Positions 6,408-16,103 of a stretch of 64,000 bases of DNA are shown here, one piece after another (within the stretch, counting starts at the first letter, position 1; each line of letters starts with the position of its first letter). Below the pieces are notes generated by a model that did not search any database, was not told the DNA's origin, and saw only the letters and a list, made by a program, of their open reading frames with translations. The stretch is from Clostridiales bacterium (GTDB lineage: Bacteria; Bacillota; Clostridia; Oscillospirales; Acutalibacteraceae), in NCBI GenBank assembly GCA_021199275.1, contig JAJQIJ010000015.1, forward strand, positions 51,368 to 115,367, written 5' to 3'. Position numbers and translations under genes: made by a program.

Positions 6408-7601
6408 TTAATATGTTTCAGCCTTTTTGATTTCATATACGAATTCGCCTATCCGTTCAGCAGCGCGTTTTATATTATCAATTGAATAGCAATATGAAAC
6501 CCTTATGTAGCCCTCTCCGCAATCGCCGAACGCACTGCCCGGAATTACGGCAACACGTTTTTCTTTAATAAGCCTTTCGCAGAATTCAGCGCTTGTAAGG
6601 CCTGTCGATTTTATAGAGGGGAAAACATAAAACGCCCCCTCGCCGTTAAAACAGTCAAGCCCGATTTCATTGAATTTGTCAACTGTAAAACGGCGGCGCA
6701 TGTCATAGTCGGCGCGCATTTTTTCAATGTCTGTATCACCGTTTTTCAGTGCTTCAATAGCTGCATATTGTGAATTTGTGGGCGCGCTCATTATTGCAAA
6801 TTGGTGTAACTTTGTCATTTGCTGCGCTATGGGCGCCGGCGCAAGCGCATAACCGAGCCGCCAGCCGGTCATTGAATATGTTTTTGAAAAGCCGTTTATC
6901 ACAACAGTGCGTTCCTGCATGCCATTTATTGAAGCTATGGTGCAGTGGCTTTCGCTGCCATATGTAAGTTCGCTGTAAATTTCATCTGACAGCACAAGCA
7001 AATTGTGCTTTTCAATAACCTGCGCAATAGCCTGCAGCTCGTCTTTACGCATAACGGCGCCGGTTGGGTTGTTTGGGTAAGGTAATATAAGCAGCTTGAT
7101 ATTTTCCCCGGCTGCAAGCGCCCCTTCAATTTCGTCAGGCGTCAGTTTAAATGAATTTTCAGCCTTTGTTGCAATTGAATATGCCCGCCCGCCGCAGGTT
7201 TCCACAATGGGCTTGTAACACACGAAAGACGGCTCAACAACCAGCACCCCGTCGCCGGGGCTTATAAGAGTCCTGATAGCCATGTCAATTCCTTCAGAAC
7301 CGCCCACGGTTACTAAAATTTCATTGTCAGCGTCATATGCCACGCCATATTTTCTTTCGTAATATTTGGAAATTTCGCGCCTTAATTCAATAAGCCCCTT
7401 GTTGGCTGTATATCTTGTTGCGCCAAGCTCAAGGTAATCAATGGCTGTGTTTCTGATGTGCCACGGCGTTAAAAAGTCAGGCTCTCCCACGCCAAGTGAA
7501 ATAACATTTTCCATTTCTTCAGCTATTGAAAAAAATTTTCTTATTCCGCTTGGCTTTACGTTTACTATGTTTTTATTTAAAAATTCGTCATAATTAATCA
7601 A
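6408..7601 (-). CDS. Class I/II PLP-dependent aminotransferase
   Basis: 397 residues. Fold-type I motifs: ATRYTANKGLIELR, GGSEGIDMAIRTL, PYPNNPTGAV, and the PLP lysine in NGFSKTYSMTGWRLGYA. Similar to the PatA/MalY-like aspartate and aromatic aminotransferases common in Firmicutes; the amino donor is not certain. The start is TTG at 7601, overlapping the TGA stop of the upstream lrp-type gene (TTGA), with a G-rich SD about 12 nt before. The tight overlap says the two are translated together, and the Lrp protein probably senses a related amino acid. Confidence 0.88.
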   Translation of the reverse strand: MINYDEFLNKNIVNVKPSGIRKFFSIAEEMENVISLGVGEPDFLTPWHIRNTAIDYLELGATRYTANKGLIELRREISKYYERKYGVAYDADNEILVTVGGSEGIDMAIRTLISPGDGVLVVEPSFVCYKPIVETCGGRAYSIATKAENSFKLTPDEIEGALAAGENIKLLILPYPNNPTGAVMRKDELQAIAQVIEKHNLLVLSDEIYSELTYGSESHCTIASINGMQERTVVINGFSKTYSMTGWRLGYALAPAPIAQQMTKLHQFAIMSAPTNSQYAAIEALKNGDTDIEKMRADYDMRRRFTVDKFNEIGLDCFNGEGAFYVFPSIKSTGLTSAEFCERLIKEKRVAVIPGSAFGDCGEGYIRVSYCYSIDNIKRAAERIGEFVYEIKKAETY

Positions 7602-8077
7602 AATGAAACAGTCCCCCTGTCGTCAGCACGGCTGTCGGCAAATAACACGCCCTTTTCTTTATAAGTTTTAAGCATGAAATGCGTGGCGGTGGACACAACG
7701 CCCTCAAGCGGGGAAAGCCTTTTGGCAACGAACATTGCAACTTCCTGAAATGATTTGTCAGTTACGGTGACGCATAAATCAAAGCCGCCGCTCATAAGAT
7801 AAACGGTTTCAACTTCGTCAAGCGCTGCAATTCTGAGCGCTATATCGTCAAACCCATGGCCGAATTTGGGCTGCACTTTTATTTCAATAAGCGCGCTTAC
7901 AGCCTGGGAATCGGCTTTTTCTTTATCTATTACAGCGCGGTAGCCCTTAATTACGCCGCCGTCTTCATATTCCTTTCTTTTGGCCGTAATTTCCTTTTCG
8001 TCTGTGCCAAGCATAACTGCCAGTTCCCTGTCAGTAAGTCTTGCGTTTTCTTCAAGCAGATTAAGCAGTTTTTCCAT
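7598..8077 (-). CDS. Lrp/AsnC-family transcriptional regulator
   Basis: 159 residues from MEKLLNLLEENARLTDRELAVMLG (cited as the N-terminal wHTH, about 1-60), followed by a RAM/effector domain (VSALIEIKVQP, YLMSGGFDLCVTV). ATG 8077 is preferred over an upstream GTG because AAAGGTG lies 9 nt before it. The stop overlaps the downstream aminotransferase start. Likely a local amino-acid-responsive regulator of this unit (inference from context). Confidence 0.88.
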   Translation of the reverse strand: MEKLLNLLEENARLTDRELAVMLGTDEKEITAKRKEYEDGGVIKGYRAVIDKEKADSQAVSALIEIKVQPKFGHGFDDIALRIAALDEVETVYLMSGGFDLCVTVTDKSFQEVAMFVAKRLSPLEGVVSTATHFMLKTYKEKGVLFADSRADDRGTVSF

Positions 8078-8095
8078 AATAGTAAACACCTTTCG

Positions 8096-8905
8096 TTATT
8101 TGATTTCTATGGCAATAGGTTCATGATTTTTATAAACAGTTATGTTTTTAAAGCCGCATTCATAAGCAATGCGCATGCCGATTTCAATGCCCTGCCCGGT
8201 TTTTTCGGCAAAATGCGCGTCTGAGCCGATTGTTATGTATTTGCCGCCAAGCTTTTTAAACAGCTTTATGATGTATTTGCCAGGCAGGGTGTCGGAAATT
8301 TCCATGAAAAGCCCAGATGTGTTTATTTCAAGCGCTTTGTTGTTTTTTATAAGCGTGCTCAAAATTTCCTCTATTTTTTCAATGTGAGTGCTTAAATCGG
8401 CATATATGTTCAGCTGCTTATAAATATATCGCAACGGGTATGTCAGATGCGCCAAGGAGTCAAAATTACCCCAGCGGCAAAGCTCTAATATTCCGTCAAA
8501 ATATCTGGCTAAAAGCGCGTCAATGTCAACGCCGCGGTAATCAAGAAAATAAAAATCCTGTTCGTTTTCAAAATTATGTAATGACCCCAGCACAAAATCA
8601 TAATTGTATTGTGAAAGAATTTTGTCAGCCAGTGGTTTATTATAAATAGCCTGCCCTATTTCCAGCCCCTGCATGACATCAATTTTTCCTTTAAATATGT
8701 TTTTGGCTTTCAGCGTTTCCATATATTGGTTCAGGCAAAATGCCCTGAAATCCAAATCTTTTGAATCTATTTCGCAATGGTCTGTTATTGCAATGCCTTT
8801 TAGTTTGTTTTGAACTGCCATTTCGCACACATACATGCATGAATGGTTGCCGTCAAAAGAATTGTCTGAATGCGTGTGCATATCAATTAAATTTAAGTAT
8901 TCCAT
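8096..8905 (-). CDS. PHP-domain phosphoesterase, histidinol-phosphatase (HisJ)-like
   Basis: 269 residues. PHP metal motifs DMHTHSDNSFDG near residue 8, AITDHCEID, VLGSLHNF and the late TIGSDAHFAE. Length and motif order match HisJ-type histidinol phosphatases, the last-but-one step of histidine synthesis, but no other his gene is near, so a different phosphoester is possible. It begins 26 nt after the end of the surface-protein gene with no terminator between, suggesting read-through from there. Confidence 0.8.
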   Translation of the reverse strand: MEYLNLIDMHTHSDNSFDGNHSCMYVCEMAVQNKLKGIAITDHCEIDSKDLDFRAFCLNQYMETLKAKNIFKGKIDVMQGLEIGQAIYNKPLADKILSQYNYDFVLGSLHNFENEQDFYFLDYRGVDIDALLARYFDGILELCRWGNFDSLAHLTYPLRYIYKQLNIYADLSTHIEKIEEILSTLIKNNKALEINTSGLFMEISDTLPGKYIIKLFKKLGGKYITIGSDAHFAEKTGQGIEIGMRIAYECGFKNITVYKNHEPIAIEIK

Positions 8906-8931
8906 TGTTTTTCTCTGTTTTTTCTTTCTTA

Positions 8932-10257
8932 TTAATTAACAGCCGTGCCGTTTACATATAACGTATAGCCGTTGAAGTCTATATTTGAATAGTCAGCGTC
9001 AGCGTCGCTCAGCTCAGTTATATATGAGTCGCCGGTAAGCTTTATGGCGGAATCTGCATCAAGCGTAAGGGTAATTTCTGGCGCAGTGTTGTCTGAATTT
9101 ATTGCGCCCTCAAAATATGAGCCGGCGGCTATTTCCATTGCAAGGCTTGAAACGCTGTCAATAACAATGTCGCCGTTTACAGACTGGCTTGAAAGAATAA
9201 GCGTTACATCGCCGCCGTTGCTGCCATCGCTGCCCCATGAATCTGCCTGCGCCCTTAAAAAGCAGCCTGATGAATCATTGTTAACTATTGTGTTATTAGT
9301 AAGGCTGATTTGGCAAGTGGTATTGGTGACATAAAAGCTGTCTCCGTTATTAGTGGTGATAGTTGAATCTGTGGCCGTGAAAGACGCGCTGCCCTCTGCA
9401 GCGTCGCCGCTCATTGACTGGTAAAGGAAAATGTTTTTATGTGTTGTTGACAAACCGCTCAGCTTAGTGTTGCTGTCTGTAACGTCACAATTCAAAATTG
9501 TTACGCTGTTTGCACCTTCAACCACAATTCCCTCTGACTGTTCGGCAGTAAGTTCGGCATTGTTTACTGTAATGTCTGCCGTTGAATACACAGCCGGTGA
9601 GCCCGCGCCGGTTGTTGTGTATGCGCCGCCGTCAACGGTTACGGTGCCTCCGCCGCGGTCTGTTCTGATTGCCGCGCTTGACATGCCGGCAGTCGTTACA
9701 GTAAGATTTGCCGCATTCATAATTCCGCCGCCGGCGGTCATTATTCCGCCCGAATCGTCTGCATTTGTTGTTATTTGCGAGTCGCTTATATAAACCGTGG
9801 TGCCGTCAGACGAAGTGTTGCCTGTTGTAGCAAAGCCGCCATAGCAAAATATGCCGTTTGCCCCCACTGCGTCAGTACTTACGGTTAAATTTGACGCGCT
9901 TAAAAGTGCGCCGTCTTTGGCAATAAGCGCCGAATTTATGCCGTAAAAGCTGGTGTTGTCTCCGCCGTCAGAGTCGCCGGTTTTATTAATAACAGTGTCC
10001 ATCACCGAAACTGTTATGGCGCCGCTTATTGAAAGCGCGTTTTCATTAGCTGTGGTTGACTCATATTCAGCAAAATTTATTTCTGCGCTTTCACTTACAT
10101 CGTTTGCGCTGCTGTATTCCACAGCTGCGTCTGTAGAAGCAGCTCAGTTATTGCCCGAATTAGCTGCTTTTACAGTTAATATAATCAAAACGGCAAGCGC
10201 CGCAGCAAGGCATGCTATAATTACTATTTTGATAAAAGCTTTTAATGAATTTTTCAT
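8932..10257 (-). pseudogene. Beta-helix surface protein interrupted by an in-frame TGA
   Basis: From ATG 10257 a signal/membrane segment is encoded (MKNSLKAFIKIVIIACLAAA then LAVLIILTVKAANSGNN, 37 residues). Then comes TGA at 10144-10146, and the same frame continues for about 400 residues to 8932. The long part is rich in Ser, Thr, Asn, Gly and Asp with repeating beta-strand turns (NKTGDSDGGDN, GGGIMNAANLTV, RGGGTVTVDGGAYTT, GSPAVYSTADITVNN) and ends FNGYTLYVNGTAVN. I recognise this as the parallel beta-helix, carbohydrate-binding/adhesin-like family found in gut Firmicutes. A GTG at 10120-10122 could restart translation but has no SD and would give an unexported protein. So: nonsense-inactivated, phase-variable, or a read error. 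TGA is a genuine stop elsewhere here (ftsY, trmN6). Confidence 0.75.
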
Positions 10258-10259
10258 AA

Positions 10260-10529
10260 TTACTCACCGCCTGCTGTGTTTTCACCGCCGGTGTCGCGTG
10301 GCATTTCGGGTGGCGTTTCACCGCCTGCTTCGCCGTCCGGCTTTTCAGGCACGGTGGAATTATCATTGCCGGCATTTTGCTCTGCCCCGCTCTCTTGCTG
10401 GCTGCTTTGCGTCTTGCCCGAGCCGGCGTCGTCTGTCTTATTTATGCTGAAATAAATTAAAAAGCCGGCCGTTGCAATAATTGCGCCAATAAGCATTGAT
10501 ATTATAAAATTAAGAATTTTTTGCACCAT
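10260..10529 (-). CDS. Small membrane-anchored protein with Pro/Gly/Glu-rich tail
   Basis: 89 residues from MVQKILNF (a GTG start at 10538 would add three). One membrane segment (about 8-27), then a low-complexity extracytoplasmic tail with KTQSSQQESGAEQN and PEKPDGEAGGETPPEMPRDT. The PPEMP-type linker is what normally precedes the beta-helix in the neighbouring surface-protein family, so the two genes may form one split system. Its stop is 2 nt before the next ATG and GGTGAG in its last codons serves as SD for it. Function unknown. Confidence 0.6.
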   Translation of the reverse strand: MVQKILNFIISMLIGAIIATAGFLIYFSINKTDDAGSGKTQSSQQESGAEQNAGNDNSTVPEKPDGEAGGETPPEMPRDTGGENTAGGE

Positions 10530-10615
10530 TACAGCCACGCATTAGAATTAATTGTAAAAACCAATTAATAGTATAACACAGAAGTCAATTGACTTAAAGA
10601 ATATTTTTAATTTTA

Positions 10616-10644
10616 TTGAAAAAAGTTTATAGCTTTGTTATAAT
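10616..10644 (+). promoter_or_regulatory. Promoter of the ACT/DUF711 operon
   Basis: TTGAAA (10616-10621), 17-nt spacer, TATAAT (10639-10644). Expected start near 10651. Confidence 0.78.
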
Positions 10645-10651
10645 GTTCAGT

Positions 10652-10697
10652 GCCTGACAAAATATTCAGGCGATTTTGAAAACGGCGGCGCCGTTTT
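10652..10697 (+). promoter_or_regulatory. Two leader hairpins ahead of the ACT-domain gene
   Basis: GCCTGA...TCAGGC (10652-10657/10666-10671) begins at the expected transcript start, followed by AAAACGGC-GGC-GCCGTTTT (10679-10697). They may protect the 5' end or form a weak attenuator; the T-run after the second is short. Confidence 0.4.
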
Positions 10698-10735
10698 AAC
10701 GAAATTTATTCAACGGTTTTAACGGAGGATTTATT

Positions 10736-11005
10736 ATGAGGGCTGTCATTACGGTTGTCGGCAAGGACATGGTTGGAATACTTGCCCGTGTTTCTGACAT
10801 TTGCGCAAAGCACAATGTAAATATAACGGAAGTAACACAGTCAATTCTGCAAGATATGTTTTGCATGATTATGTTGGCTGACGTTGCTGAGTGTGATATT
10901 GAATTTTCGGCGTTTTCAGACATACTTACACAATATGGGCTTGACAATTCGCTTTCAATACATGTTATGAATGAACAAGTGTTTAATTCAATGCACAGAA
11001 TATAG
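10736..11005 (+). CDS. ACT-domain protein, UPF0237 type
   Basis: 89 residues, one ACT domain: [20 protein letters not shown] and [21 protein letters not shown] are the beta-alpha-beta elements typical of GcvR/UPF0237 proteins, which bind small molecules such as amino acids. Strong SD (ACGGAGGA) before ATG. It is 8 nt upstream of the DUF711 gene; this pair is widely conserved side by side in Firmicutes, so the ACT protein is presumably a partner or sensor of that enzyme. Ligand unknown. Confidence 0.88.
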   Translation: MRAVITVVGKDMVGILARVSDICAKHNVNITEVTQSILQDMFCMIMLADVAECDIEFSAFSDILTQYGLDNSLSIHVMNEQVFNSMHRI

Positions 11006-11013
11006 GTGAAAAT

Positions 11014-12369
11014 ATGATTGACACGTTTGATATACTTGAAACAATACACATGATTGAAGACGAATATCTTGATATTCGCACCATAACCATGGGCATTTCG
11101 CTGCTTGACTGCGCTGATTCAGACATAAAAAAATCATGCGCTAAAATTTATGACAAAATCTGCGCCAAGGCAGAAAATCTTGTAAAAGTCGGCGTCGAAA
11201 TTGAAAAAAATTACGGAATTCCGATTATTAACAAACGCGTTTCGGTAACGCCGGTGGCAGCTCTTTGCGGAGTCAGCGGCGGCGACCCTGTTGAATATGC
11301 AAAAATACTTGAAAAAGCGGCAAATGAAATAGGCGTCAATTTTCTTGGCGGCTACAGCGCTCTTGTGCAAAAAGGGTTTTCTGCCGGCGATTTAGAGCTT
11401 ATTAATTCAATTCCGCAGGCGCTTGCAGAAACGGAACATATTTGTTCGTCTGTTAACATAGCCACAACAAAGGCCGGAATTAATATGGACGCCGCGCGTC
11501 TGCTGGGGCAAAAAATTAAAGAGGCGGCAGAGCTTACCAAACACCAAAACTGCATAGCGGCAGGCAAGCTGGTTGTATTTTGCAACGCGCCGGAAGATAA
11601 CCCGTTTATGGCAGGCGCATTTCACGGCTTTTCAGAGCCGGACTGCGTTATAAACGTGGGTGTTTCCGGGCCCGGTGTTGTGAGGGCGGCAGTTGCCAAG
11701 CACCCTGATTTTTCTGTTAATGAAATTGCAGAGCTCATTAAAAAAACAGCCTTTAAAATAACACGCATGGGCCAGCTGGTGGGTGTTGAAGCTTCAAAAC
11801 GCTTAAATGTGCCCTTTGGCATTGTAGACCTGTCTCTTGCCCCCACGCCGGCTGTGGGCGATTCAGTTGCGCATATTCTTGAAGAAATCGGGCTTGAGCA
11901 CTGCGGCGCCGCAGGCACAACAGCATGCCTTGCCATGCTTAATGACGCGGTTAAAAAAGGCGGCGTAATGGCTTCGTCAAGCGTCGGCGGGCTTTCGGGC
12001 GCGTTTATTCCAGTGTCTGAAGACGCCGGCATGATAGACGCAGCGCGAGACGGCTATTTAACAATAGAAAAACTGGAAGCCATGACTGCCGTTTGCTCAG
12101 TCGGCATTGATATGGTTGTTATTCCCGGCGACACGCAGAGCGACGTTATAGGCGCAATTATTGCAGACGAAGCTGCTATCGGCATGGTAAACAACAAAAC
12201 AACAGCTGTAAGAATTATTCCGGCTATTGGTAAATCAGTTGGCGAAGAGCTTGAATTCGGCGGGCTTTTGGGCTCAGGCCCGGTTATGAAAGTTAACACG
12301 GCGTCACCGTCAAAGTTCATGTCTCGCGGCGGGCGCATTCCTTCCCCTTTACATTCGCTCAAAAATTAA
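11014..12369 (+). CDS. DUF711 / UPF0210 family protein
   Basis: 451 residues, the normal length. Typical blocks: [16 protein letters not shown] near the N-terminus, [26 protein letters not shown], and [20 protein letters not shown]; it ends in a glycine-rich [11 protein letters not shown] segment. The fold is related to glycyl-radical-like (PFL-like) barrels, but no reaction is established. Second gene of the ACT/DUF711 operon, ended by the convergent terminator at 12421-12456. Confidence 0.9.
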   Translation: MIDTFDILETIHMIEDEYLDIRTITMGISLLDCADSDIKKSCAKIYDKICAKAENLVKVGVEIEKNYGIPIINKRVSVTPVAALCGVSGGDPVEYAKILEKAANEIGVNFLGGYSALVQKGFSAGDLELINSIPQALAETEHICSSVNIATTKAGINMDAARLLGQKIKEAAELTKHQNCIAAGKLVVFCNAPEDNPFMAGAFHGFSEPDCVINVGVSGPGVVRAAVAKHPDFSVNEIAELIKKTAFKITRMGQLVGVEASKRLNVPFGIVDLSLAPTPAVGDSVAHILEEIGLEHCGAAGTTACLAMLNDAVKKGGVMASSSVGGLSGAFIPVSEDAGMIDAARDGYLTIEKLEAMTAVCSVGIDMVVIPGDTQSDVIGAIIADEAAIGMVNNKTTAVRIIPAIGKSVGEELEFGGLLGSGPVMKVNTASPSKFMSRGGRIPSPLHSLKN

Positions 12370-12417
12370 ATTTAAACCCAGTGCAACTCTTTATAGCCTG
12401 TGCTTAACAAAACATAT

Positions 12418-12456
12418 TAAAAAATGCAGCATTGATTTCAGCGCTGCATTTTTTGT
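12418..12456. terminator. Bidirectional terminator between DUF711 and ABC genes
   Basis: AAAATGCAGC (12421-12430) and GCTGCATTTT (12443-12452) with T-run to the right and A-run to the left. Serves the convergent DUF711 (+) and ABC exporter (-) units. Confidence 0.72.
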
Positions 12457-12459
12457 TTT

Positions 12460-14286
12460 TTAAAATTTCAAATAATATTTTGCCTGTGCATTCCAAAGCT
12501 CAGCATATTTGCCGTTTTTTTCAATTAATTCGCTGTGAGAGCCGGTTTCGGCAAGGGTGGCGTTGTCAAAAACTGCTATTCTGTCGCAAAAGGCGCAGCT
12601 TGAAAGGCGGTGCGAAATATATACAGCGGTTTTCCTTTCAACAAATGAATTGAAACGGCTGTATATTTCATTTTCGGCAATCGGGTCAAGGGCAGCTGTA
12701 GGCTCATCAAGAATTACAAACGGTGCGTCCTTATATAATGCCCTTGCAAGAGCAAGCTTTTGGGCTTCGCCCCCGGAAATTTCAACACCGCTGTTGTCTA
12801 AATCTTTATAAAGAAAAGTATTTTCACGCTTTTCCATGGCAAGCACTCTGTCTTTGATATTCGCCTTGTCAAGCGAACTGTAAAGAGAGTCTTTGTCGTA
12901 AGATTCTGCGGCCGAAATATTTTGCGCAAGAGTCGTTGAAAACATATTAAAGTCCTGAAAAACAACCGAATATAGTTTAGCTATGCCGGATTTGTCATAT
13001 TTCTTTATATTTATGCCGTTTATTAATATTTCACCGTCTGTAACGTCATAAAACCGACAAAGAAGCTTAATAAAAGTTGTTTTGCCGCTGCCGTTTCTGC
13101 CAACCACAGCAAGGTGTTCACCGTCATTTATTTTAAGGCTTATGTTTTTCAAAGCATATTTGCTGCTGTGCGGGTATTTAAATGAAACATTTTTAAATTC
13201 AATTTCAAATTTACCTGACAAATCAAGCTTTTTGTCGCCATATGTCATGTCGCCGGTGGAATAAAGAATTTCAAAATAGCATTTTGCCAGCGGAATTATT
13301 TCCTGCAGCTTGCCGAATGTGTTTGCCATCATCATAATACCGTTAATTATTTGCATGAACGCGCCGCAGTAAAGCACAAGAGAGCCTATTGAAAAAAGCC
13401 CGTAAAGCCCCTTTATGCCGATAAAAAGGTAAACGCCGAAACCGACTAACGCGCCCAAAACTGCCACAAAAGAGCTGGCTCTTGCAGTGTGCATTGAAAT
13501 TTTTCTAAGCGTTTTTTCGCCCTGCGTCAAAATTTTGGTTGTGGCAATACTGTCTATCAAATTTTGCTCTTTATATAATCTGATTTCTTTGCCGGTTCTG
13601 TAATCGCCGAATATGTCAAGAAAAGAGTAAAAAATCCTGTCAAGCCGGGCATAGCTTTCGTTGGCTTTAAGGTAAGATTTATTTATGTTTACCGCCACCA
13701 AAAGTATTATTACAGCCATGGCAAGAATGGCGCTTATGATTGCCAGCAAAAAAGCGGGGCGTTCAAAAAAGCTGTCGCCGGTTTTGGTAAAGCCTATTTT
13801 TATAAGCGGCATTATAATAACAACCGAAATGGCCAAAGTAAAAAGTCCGTTTAAAAAGCGAAACGTAGTCCACACAAAATAAGGAAACCGTGCCCAGCGG
13901 CTTTTTTCAGCCTCTTCGTGTTTATGTAACAGCTCTTTAAATTCGCTGTCTTCAAGCTTTTGATATTCAGTTGAAAAAAGCTTTTCAGAAATTTTTTGGT
14001 TTTCTTTATTGAGCAAAAGCTGCCTTAAATTTTGCGTGTATTCTTTTAAATAAGAGTCAAGAAAAAACACGGCAAAATTAATTGCCACAGCCAATAAAAT
14101 GTAAGTCAAAACTGTTTTAAAATCAGCGCCGCCGCTCAGCAAATCAATGATTTTAGCAGAAAAGAGTATGTTTACAAACGGTTTGGCAGACGCCACAACA
14201 GACTCTGCGGTAATAGCAGGCAATACACGCTTTTCAAGGCTGTAAATTTCGCGGTACATTTTTAAAATTATTTTTATATTACTCAT
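12460..14286 (-). CDS. ABC exporter half-transporter (second subunit)
   Basis: 608 residues: six-helix transmembrane domain in the first 330 residues or so, then an ATPase with Walker A GRNGSGKTT, signature SGGEAQKLALARAL, Walker B FVILDEPTAALDP and switch His in YISHRLSS. It overlaps the upstream ABC gene by 8 nt. The two together should form a heterodimeric export pump for a peptide, lipid or drug. Both halves keep the catalytic glutamate (DEP), so neither site looks degenerate. Substrate unknown; the linked acyltransferase hints at envelope work. Confidence 0.88.
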   Translation of the reverse strand: MSNIKIILKMYREIYSLEKRVLPAITAESVVASAKPFVNILFSAKIIDLLSGGADFKTVLTYILLAVAINFAVFFLDSYLKEYTQNLRQLLLNKENQKISEKLFSTEYQKLEDSEFKELLHKHEEAEKSRWARFPYFVWTTFRFLNGLFTLAISVVIIMPLIKIGFTKTGDSFFERPAFLLAIISAILAMAVIILLVAVNINKSYLKANESYARLDRIFYSFLDIFGDYRTGKEIRLYKEQNLIDSIATTKILTQGEKTLRKISMHTARASSFVAVLGALVGFGVYLFIGIKGLYGLFSIGSLVLYCGAFMQIINGIMMMANTFGKLQEIIPLAKCYFEILYSTGDMTYGDKKLDLSGKFEIEFKNVSFKYPHSSKYALKNISLKINDGEHLAVVGRNGSGKTTFIKLLCRFYDVTDGEILINGINIKKYDKSGIAKLYSVVFQDFNMFSTTLAQNISAAESYDKDSLYSSLDKANIKDRVLAMEKRENTFLYKDLDNSGVEISGGEAQKLALARALYKDAPFVILDEPTAALDPIAENEIYSRFNSFVERKTAVYISHRLSSCAFCDRIAVFDNATLAETGSHSELIEKNGKYAELWNAQAKYYLKF

Positions 14287-16057
14287 TTACAGCCACACCC
14301 GCTTCCCTGTAATAGTAGCTTTGAATCATATACATTTTGTAATATGCGCCCTTAAGCGCCATAAGTTCATCATGCGTTCCGCTCTCTGCAATGCTGCCGT
14401 TTTTTATAAATAAAATCCTGTCGCAAAAGCGGGTTGACGAAAGGCGGTGTGAAATAAAAAATGAAATTTTATTTTCAGTAAGCTCATTATATTTTAAATA
14501 AAGCTCATTTTCTGAAATAGGGTCAAGCGCAGCGGTGGGTTCGTCAAGCACAAGCACCGGCGCATTTTTATAAATTGCCTTTGCAAGCAGCAGCTTTTGC
14601 TTTTCTCCGCCAGAAAAATCAACGGCGTCTTTATAAACGTTTTTGTCCATAAAAGAATTTTCTTTGTCTGCTAAAGAATTGATTTTATCATAAATTCCGG
14701 CCTTGTTTAACGCATAATAGAGCCTTTCCCTGTCATAATTTTCAGCGGCGCAAATATTTTGCGCAATGGTCATAGGCAGAAAATAATAATCTTGAAAAAC
14801 AGCGGAAAACAAGCTGTAATAGCTGTCTTTTGAAAAGGCGGCGCTGCTTTTTGAGTTTATTAAAATTTCACCTTGAGTCGGGTAATAAAGCCCGCACAGC
14901 AATTTTATTGCCGTGGTTTTGCCTGCGCCGTTTTCGCCTACTATTGCTATATTTTCGCCCTTGTTTACTTTAAAAGACATGCTGTTTATTGTGCTTTTTT
15001 CAGCTGACGGGTATGTAAAAGAAACATTTTTGAATTCTATTGATTGGACTTCATCAAAATCAATTTCAGGTTTGTTTTCACCTTCATTTTCTTTTTCAAC
15101 ATATTGGCGGAAAACAGCGCAGTCATTACAGCAGCGCTGAATTTGCGAATATGAAACAACAAGATTTACAACCCAGTTTGAAAAGCCTGTAATTATGCCG
15201 AAATAAAAAATAAAATCAGACACAGACAGCCGCCCGCGCGTTACAAGCCAAATAAGATAAACATAAGCAATAAGCTGGCGAATTAAATTGAGCACGGCAC
15301 GCACGCCGCTGACTGCAGCGGTTTGGTTGGTATATTTTGCAATAGCCTTTTCAATGCCGCACACTATTTTGGCAACGCTTAAAATGAAAAAATCTTGAAA
15401 TGCATAAATTTTTATATCTTTTGACGCTTCGGCATTTTTGCTCAATTTATAAAAATAGTCAAGCTTTGCAGAAAGCTTTGAACTGATGTCAAGCGTTTCT
15501 TTTTGCCTTTTATTTAAAGTCATTAAAATTATGAATTCGCCGGCGCAGGTTAAAAGGATTAGCAAAATCATAAAAATATTAATTTTATAAATAAGCAGTG
15601 CAGATGCTATAACGCCGGTTAAACAAACTAAAAAATTGTTGCACTCTTCAATGAAATCAGCACCGGAAGAAAATCTGGCATTATAAAACACTTCAGCGCG
15701 CTTATAAAGTTCCCTGCCATCAAGGCTTTCAATATTAACATAGTCTGTCGAAAGACTTTTGCGAAACGCCATAACGGCATAACGCATGCGCACTATTCTT
15801 GCGCCGCCCCTGATTAATTCCTGCATAAACGGGTCCATCCAAATTGTAAAGGTTAAAAGTAAGCTTAAAAGCGCCACAACAAGAATAAGGCGCTCAACCG
15901 TTACACCCTTTTCAATGCAGTCTATCATGGCTTTTGGAATAAACGCCGTTACAATAGGCTGAAAAACAAGAGCCGGGACTCTTATTAAAAAGTACAAGAG
16001 GCTCTTTTTGTCCCATGTAAGCCAGTTTTTAAGCATGTAATTAAGATTTTCGCGCAT
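14279..16057 (-). CDS. ABC exporter half-transporter (first subunit)
   Basis: 592 residues with the same layout: membrane domain then Walker A GENGAGKTT, signature SGGEKQKLLLAKAI, Walker B VLVLDEPTAALDP, and FISHRLSS. Good SD (GAAAGGAA) before ATG. It follows the acyltransferase by 46 nt with no terminator seen, so probably one transcript from 17269-17297. Confidence 0.88.
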   Translation of the reverse strand: MRENLNYMLKNWLTWDKKSLLYFLIRVPALVFQPIVTAFIPKAMIDCIEKGVTVERLILVVALLSLLLTFTIWMDPFMQELIRGGARIVRMRYAVMAFRKSLSTDYVNIESLDGRELYKRAEVFYNARFSSGADFIEECNNFLVCLTGVIASALLIYKINIFMILLILLTCAGEFIILMTLNKRQKETLDISSKLSAKLDYFYKLSKNAEASKDIKIYAFQDFFILSVAKIVCGIEKAIAKYTNQTAAVSGVRAVLNLIRQLIAYVYLIWLVTRGRLSVSDFIFYFGIITGFSNWVVNLVVSYSQIQRCCNDCAVFRQYVEKENEGENKPEIDFDEVQSIEFKNVSFTYPSAEKSTINSMSFKVNKGENIAIVGENGAGKTTAIKLLCGLYYPTQGEILINSKSSAAFSKDSYYSLFSAVFQDYYFLPMTIAQNICAAENYDRERLYYALNKAGIYDKINSLADKENSFMDKNVYKDAVDFSGGEKQKLLLAKAIYKNAPVLVLDEPTAALDPISENELYLKYNELTENKISFFISHRLSSTRFCDRILFIKNGSIAESGTHDELMALKGAYYKMYMIQSYYYREAGVAVNE

Positions 16058-16103
16058 GATTTTTTCCTTTCAAATAAGTGGGCAATGCCCGGCGTTAAAC
16101 CTT

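Noticed and set aside
10144..10146. TGA recoded as an amino acid (Gly, Trp or Sec)
   Set aside because: ftsY and the trmN6-like gene end in TGA at normal lengths, and no selenocysteine context or enzyme active site is present.
10696..11049. Minus-strand 117-residue open frame across the ACT gene
   Set aside because: Wholly antisense to a well-recognised ACT-domain gene with good promoter and SD.
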